A stretch of 5,546 nucleotides of DNA from Spirochaetaceae bacterium (GTDB lineage Bacteria; Spirochaetota; Spirochaetia; Treponematales; Treponemataceae). The DNA lies in assembly GCA_031290725.1 (NCBI GenBank), contig JAITMZ010000174.1:1-5546 (forward strand). The letters are read 5' to 3'. The notes beneath the pieces were generated by a model. The model was not told the DNA's origin and did not search any database. It saw only the letters and a program-made list of their open reading frames with translations. Below are positions 1 to 4,683 of the stretch, piece after piece (within the stretch, counting starts at the first letter, position 1; the number at the start of each line of letters is the position of its first letter). Both the position numbers and the translations under genes were made by a program.

Positions 1-26
1 AGGCCAGGAGGCTCACACAAAGACGC

Positions 27-64
27 AACGTCTGACGTGGATGGCTGGGAAACGTCTGACGTGG
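27..64. repeat. Two copies of a 14-bp direct repeat with a palindromic core
   Basis: The 14-mer AACGTCTGACGTGG occurs exactly at 27-40 and again at 51-64, a spacing of 24 bp. Inside each copy is a small inverted repeat, ACGTC-T-GACGT (28-38 and 52-62), with 5-bp arms around a single central base. Two identical palindromes about two helical turns apart would suit a dimeric DNA-binding protein, but they may simply be the edge of the G-rich repeat array that follows. No gene is visible to the left within the window. The repeats are seen directly; any role is inference. Confidence 0.7.
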
Positions 65-67
65 GGG

Positions 68-102
68 GCGCTGGGATGGCGGGAAGGCGCGCTGGGGTGG
101 CG
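68..102 (+). repeat. 21-bp-period tandem repeat, G-rich repeat family copy 1
   Basis: GCGCTGGGATGGCG (68-81) recurs as GCGCTGGGGTGGCG (89-102) with one mismatch and a period of 21 bp. The same vocabulary (CGCTGGG, TGGCG, GGGAAGGCG) returns after the small gene at 491-520, 555-588, 611-625 and 665-696, so this is one member of a dispersed local repeat family that flanks the gene at 252-458. The open frames across it on either strand are low-complexity translations of the repeat and look non-coding. Confidence 0.6.
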
Positions 103-149
103 GCGCGAACGCGGCGGCGATGCGATTGTGTCGTGGAACTTCAAACATA

Positions 150-208
150 TTGTCAACCATAAAACACAAATGGGTGTAAAAACCATAACCGCGCAAGAAG
201 GATACAAT
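150..208 (+). promoter_or_regulatory. Weak candidate promoter region for the 68-residue gene
   Basis: Base composition switches from G-rich repeat to AT-rich between about 130 and 250, as expected for a promoter and leader. Candidate boxes are TTGTCA (150-155) with TGTAAA (175-180) at a long 19-bp spacing, or TACAAT (203-208) without a good -35 partner. Neither is a convincing sigma-70 promoter, so only the region is proposed. Confidence 0.2.
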
Positions 209-251
209 GACCTGCTCATTTATACACCATCATTTTTGATAGGAGACGACG

Positions 252-458
252 ATGATACATTATGACATTCAAAAACCGGTTCTCAGCCCCCAGTTTACAC
301 TGGACGACATTCACAAGATCCGCGAGTGGGACTACGAGCGCCTTAAAGACGCCACAGTGGAAGAACAGCTTGGCCTCATTCACCGTGAAGCGGCGGAGGC
401 TTGGGCACGCTTTGACGCATACCGCGCACAGCAATATGCCCTGAAGTCCCATCCATAA
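252..458 (+). CDS. Small acidic hypothetical protein, 68 aa
   Basis: The function is not recognised with confidence. The ATG at 252 is preceded by AGGAG at 241-245 with a 6-base spacer, a strong ribosome binding site that decides this start. The product begins MIHYDIQKPVLSP, followed by a segment FTLDDIHKIREWDYERLKD (about residues 15-33) and then an Ala/Glu/Arg-rich stretch (about 34-62) likely to form amphipathic helices. There is no signal peptide, membrane segment or cysteine, so it is probably a cytoplasmic, mostly helical protein. My impression is that the FTLDDIHKIRE...YE...K..T.EE pattern resembles small conserved proteins of treponemes and cyanobacteria that sometimes sit beside toxin genes, which would make it a possible orphan antitoxin; this is not verified. 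No partner gene lies next to it. A hairpin terminator follows 65 bases after the stop, so it appears to be a single-gene transcript. It is bracketed on both sides by the same G-rich repeat family. Confidence 0.72.
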   Translation: MIHYDIQKPVLSPQFTLDDIHKIREWDYERLKDATVEEQLGLIHREAAEAWARFDAYRAQQYALKSHP

Positions 459-490
459 AAACAATGCACTTTTGCCTTCGCCGTCACCCT

Positions 491-520
491 GGCGCTGGTG
501 AGGCTGCCGGGAAGGCGCTG
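491..520 (+). repeat. G-rich repeat family copy 2, downstream of the small gene
   Basis: The stretch beginning GGCGCTGGTGAGGCTG and continuing GGGAAGGCGCTGG can be aligned, with a few indels, to 67-94 on the other side of the small gene (GGCGCTGGGATGGC then GGGAAGGCGCGCTGG). The alignment was made by eye and is imperfect, so the two may be divergent members of one family or convergent G-rich simple sequence. Confidence 0.45.
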
Positions 521-522
521 GC

Positions 523-552
523 GGCGGTCTCCGCAGGAGGCCGCCTTTGTTT
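523..552 (+). terminator. Rho-independent terminator of the 68-residue gene
   Basis: GGCGGTCTCC (523-532) pairs with GGAGGCCGCC (536-545) around a 3-base loop GCA, giving a 10-bp stem that is complete in RNA with one G-U pair. TTTGTTT (546-552) follows at once. It lies 65 bases after the stop at 458 on the same strand. It is also the first of three related hairpins in this interval. Confidence 0.75.
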
Positions 553-554
553 GC

Positions 555-692
555 TCGCTGGGCTGGCGAAGATGGCTGGGAAAGGGCGCTGGGAACCTGT
601 AGGCACGAGGGGCGCTGGGGTGGCGCAGGGGGCGGTCTCCGGGGACGGAGGCCGTTTTTGTGGGTCGCTGGGCTGGCGCAGGTCGCTGGGAA
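555..692 (+). repeat. Imperfect direct repeat (555-582 and 665-692) in the hairpin array
   Basis: TCGCTGGGCTGGCG is exact at 555-568 and 665-678, and the match continues to GCTGGGAA (575-582 and 685-692), giving 25 of 28 identical positions at a constant 110-base offset. The two hairpins preceding these copies (523-545 and 633-654) also share the sequence GGCGGTCTCCG, so a unit of roughly 110 bp, hairpin plus T-run plus G-rich spacer, appears to have been duplicated and then diverged. No protein-coding role is apparent: the minus-strand frame through here is a Pro/Arg-rich low-complexity translation. Confidence 0.7.
633..659 (+). terminator. Second terminator-like hairpin of the array
   Basis: CGGTCTCCG (633-641) pairs with CGGAGGCCG (646-654) around the loop GGGA, a 9-bp stem with one G-U pair, followed by TTTTT (655-659). 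No gene lies between this hairpin and the first one, so it is redundant as a gene terminator. It may act as a back-up terminator or insulator, or may be kept as a repeat. Confidence 0.6.
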
Positions 693-699
693 GGCGAGT

Positions 700-726
700 G
701 CGGGCTCTGGGGGGAGGCCGCTTTTT
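700..726 (+). terminator. Third, degenerate terminator-like hairpin
   Basis: GCGG (700-703) pairs with CCGC (718-721) and CTCT (705-708) with GGAG (713-716, one wobble), interrupted by one G/G mismatch (704/717), with a G-rich loop and then TTTTT (722-726). The right arm and T-run closely copy the second hairpin, while the left arm has drifted. It lies 46 bases upstream of the toxin-antitoxin -35 box. Confidence 0.45.
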
Positions 727-772
727 GTGGGGGCGGGGAGGATGGGGCACTTGAGGGAAGAAAAGAGATGTG

Positions 773-801
773 TTGACGTTATCGAATAATTCCTCTATAC
801 T
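773..801 (+). promoter_or_regulatory. Sigma-70 promoter of the toxin-antitoxin operon
   Basis: The -35 box TTGACG (773-778) and -10 box TATACT (796-801) each match the consensus at five of six positions and are separated by exactly 17 bp. Transcription should begin near 807-809, giving a leader of about 24 bases before the ATG at 832. This argues against using the in-frame GTG at 808, which would sit at the transcript's 5' end with no ribosome binding site. Confidence 0.8.
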
Positions 802-819
802 TACCTTGTGCATCGAATA
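779..819. promoter_or_regulatory. Candidate autoregulatory operator around the -10 box
   Basis: ATCGAATA is found at 781-788 (in the spacer between -35 and -10) and again at 812-819 (just after the expected start of transcription), 31 bp apart, about three helical turns. The left copy is extended to TTATCGAATAA (779-789), whose ends TTAT/ATAA are inverted. Phd/YefM antitoxins usually bind short repeated sites overlapping their own promoter, so these are reasonable binding sites. The repeat is seen directly; the binding is inference. Confidence 0.4.
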
Positions 820-831
820 GAAGGAGCGTCT

Positions 832-1080
832 ATGCCAAACATAAAACCGATTTCTGATTTACGCAACTATACGGCAGTACTGGGGGACATCGCGGTGGGT
901 GAGCCGATGTTTCTCACCCAAAACGGTCGCAACCGGTATGTAATCCTGGATATGGATGACTACACAAAGACTTATGCAAGTGTCCATCTTATGACCGAAC
1001 TGTTCAGGGGCAGAAAATCCGGTGAAGAATCGGGTTGGCAGACTATAGAGGATGTGGAAACCGCTTTGGGAATCCGATGA
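832..1080 (+). CDS. Type II antitoxin, Phd/YefM family, 82 aa
   Basis: This is the antitoxin of a two-gene toxin-antitoxin module. It is expected to bind and neutralise the toxin encoded immediately downstream and, alone or in complex, to repress their shared promoter. The N-terminal part shows the family pattern: IKPISDLRNYT (about residues 4-14), a small hydrophobic segment with G-x-P (VGEPMFLT, about 22-29), then QNGRNRYVILDMDDY (about 30-44), which forms the DNA-binding dimer fold in this family. The remainder (about 45-82), ending in a DVETALGI motif, is the usual toxin-binding tail. The size is typical. I chose the ATG at 832 because AAGGAG (821-826) lies 5 bases upstream, and because an earlier in-frame GTG at 808 falls on the predicted transcription start. 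Its stop overlaps the toxin start in the sequence ATGA. By eye, base composition is lower in G+C than in the minus-strand genes at right, in keeping with an acquired module. Confidence 0.9.
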   Translation: MPNIKPISDLRNYTAVLGDIAVGEPMFLTQNGRNRYVILDMDDYTKTYASVHLMTELFRGRKSGEESGWQTIEDVETALGIR

Positions 1081-1433
1081 ATACGCTGTCCATCTCTCCA
1101 GAAGCAGCTCATGACCTCGAAGATATAAAGACGTATATCAGTACCGAACTGGGAAATCCCACCGCCGCGCTCAACGTTGTTTCACGAATAACAAAAAGTC
1201 TCAAAAACTTGAAAGACATGCCCGGTATTGGACGACCGCTTTCGGTCATTGTTCCCTTTGAAACCGGTTACCGGTTTCTGGCGTGCGGAAATTATTTGGC
1301 TTTTTATCGTCACGAAAATAAAACGGTTTTTGTTGACCGGATTTTGTATGGAAAGCGGGATTATGTAAAAATTCTATTCCCCGAAATGACACACAACATG
1401 CTATCCGATGATATAGGCACACAGGAAATGTAG
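1077..1433 (+). CDS. Type II toxin, RelE/ParE family, 118 aa
   Basis: This is the toxin partner of the preceding antitoxin. Its ATG (1077) overlaps the antitoxin stop by four bases, and there is no strong ribosome binding site of its own, so translation is probably coupled to that of the antitoxin. The fold pattern of the RelE/ParE superfamily is clear: LSISPEAAHDLEDIKTYI (residues 4-21, first strand and helix), a second helix at about 29-46, MPGIGRPL (48-55), the strand GYRFLACGNYLAFYRH (64-79), and the closing motif VDRILYGKRDYVKILF (86-101). ParE members poison DNA gyrase, whereas RelE members cleave mRNA on the ribosome. The sequence alone does not settle which applies; the long N-terminal helices and the GKRDY ending favour a ParE-like protein. 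It runs about 17 residues past the usual end (PEMTHN...QEM), a tail of unknown role. An upstream in-frame ATG at 1035 lies inside the antitoxin gene and is rejected. Confidence 0.88.
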   Translation: MNTLSISPEAAHDLEDIKTYISTELGNPTAALNVVSRITKSLKNLKDMPGIGRPLSVIVPFETGYRFLACGNYLAFYRHENKTVFVDRILYGKRDYVKILFPEMTHNMLSDDIGTQEM

Positions 1434-1455
1434 CCACGGGATTGTTGGAAAAGAT

Positions 1456-1518
1456 CCCCGCACAGAGGCGCGGAGGTTTTTATATATATTCCCCGTGCCT
1501 CTGCGGCTCAGCGTGGGG
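1456..1518. repeat. Inverted repeat with AT-rich loop, possible toxin-operon terminator
   Basis: CAGAGGCGCGG (1463-1473) pairs with CCGTGCCTCTG (1493-1503), 11 bp with one G-U pair, around a 19-base loop containing TTTTTATATATATT (1477-1490). CCG (1458-1460) and CGG (1504-1506) extend the stem across a 2-base bulge. The T-run lies in the loop rather than after the right arm, so this is not a classical terminator. A shorter CCGC/GCGG hairpin (1458-1473) ahead of the T-run could terminate the toxin transcript weakly. The arms resemble the GCAGAGGCGCGGAGG-like sequence I recall as scattered in many environmental bacterial genomes. Confidence 0.55.
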
Positions 1519-1547
1519 AAAAAGCGGACAGGCCGAAACCTGTCCGC
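1519..1547 (-). terminator. Rho-independent terminator of the porin/OmpA operon
   Basis: GCGGACAGG (1524-1532) and CCTGTCCGC (1539-1547) form a perfect 9-bp stem with a 6-base loop. Read on the minus strand the stem is followed by TTTTT (1523 to 1519). It begins 18 bases after the stop codon of the minus-strand gene ending at 1566, at the normal distance and in the right orientation. Confidence 0.88.
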
Positions 1548-1565
1548 TCATCAAAAACCAAAACC

Positions 1566-4500
1566 TTATTTGTTCAGGATAAACTCCACCCGCCGGTTCT
1601 TCCACCAGTTATCCCGGTCAGCAAAGGGGACTACCGGCACGGTATCACCCTTGCCCACCGTGGAAAGCCTGGCCGCCCGGGTGCCCTTGCCAACCAGGTA
1701 AGCGCGCACCGCTTCGGCCCGCCGCCTGGACAGTTCGATACCTTCCTGGTCAACGGTTGTGCGGTTTCCGGTTACGTTGTTGGAGTGCCCTTCAATCGTC
1801 ACATTATAGTCCGCGAATTTCTTGAGGATTTCCGCGATTCTGTCCAGCACCCGCCTATTGTTCGCCACTTGGGCGTCCGTCAGGCCCGGCCCGGCGGCAT
1901 CCAATGTGGCGGCGTTGGACTGGAACACAATGGCGGGCACCCGCATCCTAAGCACATCCCCGTCCCGGATAACCAGCACGTCCACGGGAATCACCCCGTC
2001 CACGCTGGAAGTCATCCCCTGGGTGTCCGTCACCGTGAAGGTGTAGGGATAGTCCATGGCGGACTGTACCAGTTCGCCGTTATTGCCCTTGCCTGCCCAG
2101 GTCATGCGCTCGGTAATCGCCGACTTACCCGTCACCGTCCAGAAGGGATTGCCGTTCTGGGGGTCCCGCACCACAAACGACCAGGATTCAAAGGGAAGCA
2201 GGGACTTGCCGCTCAAGCTGATAAACAGGTCGTCGTCCACCCCGTCGTTGTCCGGGCTGAAGTATTGCGGCGCGGTGGTCACTCCCAATTGAGGCGGTGT
2301 TGACGTACAGATAAAGGGCGTAGTCTCGGAGCGCACATGGTTGCCCTTGGCGTACACCACCGAAAGGACGCCGATGAACTGCCCTTCGGCGTTGCCGCCG
2401 TTTGAGGCCTTGCCGTCCCAGGCGATGCTTTCCGGCAGGCCGCCGCCCGAAGCGGACGACCAGGAACGCACCGGCGCGGCGCTTCCTTCGGCCGGTAAAA
2501 TATCAAAGTTCCAGGACTCAATACCCTCCTTGAGGGACACCGTTACCGGAATGCTCTGCTGTTTTGCCCTGGTTCCCGTGGGCGAGAAGGCCTCCGCCTC
2601 GGCGGTCAGATAGGCCCGGGCGGGCCGGTTATCCACAGTGATCCCCGCCACTTCGGCGGTGGAACGGTTCCCCGCCGCATCCTGGGCGGTCAGGGTAAAC
2701 CGATAAATGCCGTCGGCTGCCACGTTCCCGGATTCGTCCGTGCCATCCCACTCAAAGGACAAGGCCGGTCCGTCCTGCCAGAAGAATTCCCGGATAACCC
2801 GGTTATTGTTCGCTCCGCCCACGGCGGTAATCGTGCCTGTCCAGCGTCTTTCCGGGCTGGCAGCGATGGTAAGCGGCAGGGTGTCCTTAAAGGTGTCGCC
2901 GTCCGGGGAGAACAGCGTATAGGCCGCGCTCACGGTTACCGAGGGGAACACCGTGTCCAGTTCAAAAGCCTGGGTATCCGCGGTGGTCTGGCTGCCGTTC
3001 CGGGAAACCGCGGTCAGCGTGGCGGTATACCTGCCGTCCGCGCAGGGGCTTCCGCCATCGGACAAACCATTCCAGGTGATGGAAGCGGGCAGGCCGCTGT
3101 TGGCGCTGAACCGCCGCACCTCCGCGCCGGCGGCATTTTTAACCGAAAGGGTGTAGCTCGCCACCCCGCTGGCGGAACGAACCACCGGCGTAAAGGCCAC
3201 CGTATCCTGCACCCGGTCGCCATTGGGCGAGAAAGCCGGAGGCTGTACGGTTACAATCGCTTCGGTGGCGCTGGTGTCCAGGGTGAACGGCGCCGTGCGG
3301 TCATCAAACTTGTTCCCCGCCTGGTCTGAGGCGTACAGCCGCAGGGTATAGACGCCGTCCGGGGCCAGGCTTCCGTCTTCGGTTAAACCATTCCAGGTGA
3401 TGGATGAATCGGGCTGGGAGCCGAAGGTATATTGCCGCACCGCCGTATTGGCGGAGTTCTGAATTTCCGCCGACCATTCCCGCTCCTGGGTGGCATTCTG
3501 CACAGAAACGGTGATACTCGCCTTGTTTTTATCCCCAAAAATCGTGTCCTGCGCCCGAATCTGGGCCATAGGGGGCGTCACATCCAGGACAAACTGGGGC
3601 GACCGGACGGGGGCGCTTTCAAAGCCGTTCAGGTAAGACGCGGTTGCCACCGCCTGATAGGTACCCTCCGGCAAGGGAATGCCGTCGTCATTGGTTCCGT
3701 TATAGGCAAGCTGACCCGGAGGGGTATCCGTACCCGACCAGGTTCGCCGGGTTTCCCCGGCGGCATCCTGCACCGCCACCTGCCATTTGGCAAGGCGGTT
3801 CCCCACAGCAGGGGCGGGGATACTCACCGTCAGGGTCACCGTATCCTGTACGCCGTCGCCATTGGGCGAAAAATAGCGGCTGCCGTTAATGGTAATAGTG
3901 GTCGCCGGCCGGTCCGCGGAATATACGATATTGGTCACCCGTGTTACGGGAGCCTTGTTTCCCGCCCGGTCGGTGCTGGTAACGGCATAGGCATACACAC
4001 CGTCCGCCACGGGGATGCCGTTGTCGTCCCTGCCGTCCCAGATGACCGTCCCGGGACCTTCGTCCGTCCAGGTAAAAGTCCGCAGGGCGTTCCCCAGGGT
4101 ATCGGTAATGGTTCCGGCCCACTTGTCTTCCGGGGAACCGGACTGGGTGATGATGAGCGTGGACTTCATGCCCTCGCCAAAGAACTTGTCCGATTCCCTG
4201 GGCTGGGTCAGGTTGATTTCCGGGGGGGTGTTATCCACCACCACCCGGTAACGGCTGCGGCTGCTTTCTCCCCGGTTGCCGTTGTCGTCCACGGCGGTAA
4301 AGTAGTAAAAATACGCGCCGTCCGGGGCAATCTCCCCTGAGTCAAGGACTCCGTCCCAAGTGACCGAATCGGGAACCGCCACCCCCTGTTTGGGGGTGGT
4401 AAGGAGCTGCCATATTGTCTTGAGCGTCAATTTTTCCGGCCGCTTTTCCTTGTTGCCGATGGTCCTGACAATAGCGCCCGCCTCATCGGTAATCACAAAA

Positions 4501-4682
4501 TTCCATTCGGCGATGTACCGCTTCTCCTGAATGGCGAAGGGAACAGTAAGCTCATCCTGAACCCCGTCGTTATTGGGAGAAATATAGATGACCTCCGGAG
4601 CGGCAAAAAGCGATGCCGCGGAAACAAAAAAGGCGCATACCAAAAGCGCAAGCCGGAAAGGCCGCAAAACTCTTTTTTTCAT
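1566..4682 (-). CDS. Secreted Ig-repeat protein with C-terminal OmpA domain, 1038 aa
   Basis: Predicted envelope protein, probably a long periplasmic or outer-membrane-associated stalk. Residues 1-27 are a signal peptide (MKKR, hydrophobic stretch, cut near SLFA/AP); the cysteine at 16 has no proper lipobox. Residues about 28-900 hold eight Ig-like repeats of 100-120 residues, each ending in a W-[DN]-G...PDG-x-Y...D-x-x-GN pattern and a D-x-x-P linker, like the FlgD Ig-like fold. Five begin with a clear SPNGDG-type motif (residues 35, 272, 485, 592, 809); one is degraded to SPTGTRAK (700), and units 2 and 4 lack it. Residues about 901-1038 are OmpA-like: VFQSNAATL (919-927), VTIEGHSNN (961-969), LSRRRAEAV (984-992) and NRRVEFIL (1029-1036). 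The usual GHTD aspartate is replaced by Asn968, while the LSxxRA arginine (Arg988) is kept, so peptidoglycan binding is uncertain. The start is supported by AGGAGG (4693-4688) 5 bases upstream. It begins one base after the preceding gene's stop, implying coupled translation. Its ligand is unknown. Confidence 0.9.
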   Translation of the reverse strand: MKKRVLRPFRLALLVCAFFVSAASLFAAPEVIYISPNNDGVQDELTVPFAIQEKRYIAEWNFVITDEAGAIVRTIGNKEKRPEKLTLKTIWQLLTTPKQGVAVPDSVTWDGVLDSGEIAPDGAYFYYFTAVDDNGNRGESSRSRYRVVVDNTPPEINLTQPRESDKFFGEGMKSTLIITQSGSPEDKWAGTITDTLGNALRTFTWTDEGPGTVIWDGRDDNGIPVADGVYAYAVTSTDRAGNKAPVTRVTNIVYSADRPATTITINGSRYFSPNGDGVQDTVTLTVSIPAPAVGNRLAKWQVAVQDAAGETRRTWSGTDTPPGQLAYNGTNDDGIPLPEGTYQAVATASYLNGFESAPVRSPQFVLDVTPPMAQIRAQDTIFGDKNKASITVSVQNATQEREWSAEIQNSANTAVRQYTFGSQPDSSITWNGLTEDGSLAPDGVYTLRLYASDQAGNKFDDRTAPFTLDTSATEAIVTVQPPAFSPNGDRVQDTVAFTPVVRSASGVASYTLSVKNAAGAEVRRFSANSGLPASITWNGLSDGGSPCADGRYTATLTAVSRNGSQTTADTQAFELDTVFPSVTVSAAYTLFSPDGDTFKDTLPLTIAASPERRWTGTITAVGGANNNRVIREFFWQDGPALSFEWDGTDESGNVAADGIYRFTLTAQDAAGNRSTAEVAGITVDNRPARAYLTAEAEAFSPTGTRAKQQSIPVTVSLKEGIESWNFDILPAEGSAAPVRSWSSASGGGLPESIAWDGKASNGGNAEGQFIGVLSVVYAKGNHVRSETTPFICTSTPPQLGVTTAPQYFSPDNDGVDDDLFISLSGKSLLPFESWSFVVRDPQNGNPFWTVTGKSAITERMTWAGKGNNGELVQSAMDYPYTFTVTDTQGMTSSVDGVIPVDVLVIRDGDVLRMRVPAIVFQSNAATLDAAGPGLTDAQVANNRRVLDRIAEILKKFADYNVTIEGHSNNVTGNRTTVDQEGIELSRRRAEAVRAYLVGKGTRAARLSTVGKGDTVPVVPFADRDNWWKNRRVEFILNK
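1983..4601 (-). repeat. Coding array of eight Ig-like repeats
   Basis: The approximate unit boundaries in the protein are residues 28-150, 151-257, 258-367, 368-469, 470-576, 577-685, 686-793 and 794-900. Similarity persists in DNA in places: AAACCATTCCAGGTGATGGA (plus-strand reading) is exact at 3064-3083 and 3385-3404, 321 bases or 107 codons apart, and CGTATCCTG followed by CGCCATTGGGCGA is shared by the areas near 3201 and 3840, two periods apart. This indicates growth by internal duplication followed by divergence. Units 3, 4 and 5 look most alike in DNA. Confidence 0.8.
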
Positions 4683-4683
4683 A

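Noticed and set aside
27..102. CRISPR array
   Set aside because: There are only two copies of each short repeat, spacers are too short and similar to the repeats, and there are no cas genes.
13..219. 68-residue minus-strand open frame with a hydrophobic start
   Set aside because: More than half is a translation of the direct and tandem repeats (RRHPSAPSRHPSAP), and no terminator or ribosome binding site supports it.
464..754. 96-residue plus-strand Gly/Arg-rich open frame
   Set aside because: It is the plus-strand translation of the same repeats (repeated LGWRR-like words) and has no ribosome binding site.
484..813. 109-residue minus-strand open frame rich in Pro, Arg and Ala
   Set aside because: It is a translation of the G-rich hairpin repeats, crosses three terminator-like stems and the toxin-antitoxin promoter, and has low complexity and no family resemblance.
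808..831. Upstream GTG start for the antitoxin
   Set aside because: It coincides with the predicted transcription start and has no ribosome binding site, whereas the ATG at 832 has AAGGAG at ideal distance.
1785..2303. 172-residue plus-strand open frame
   Set aside because: It is antisense to the OmpA domain and the last Ig unit, and His/Gly/Val-rich low-quality sequence typical of a shadow frame.
3432..4340. 302-residue open frame on the plus strand
   Set aside because: It lies wholly antisense to the Ig-repeat gene, is rich in Gly, Arg and His as expected for the opposite strand of a GC-rich gene, and shows no domain or ribosome binding site.
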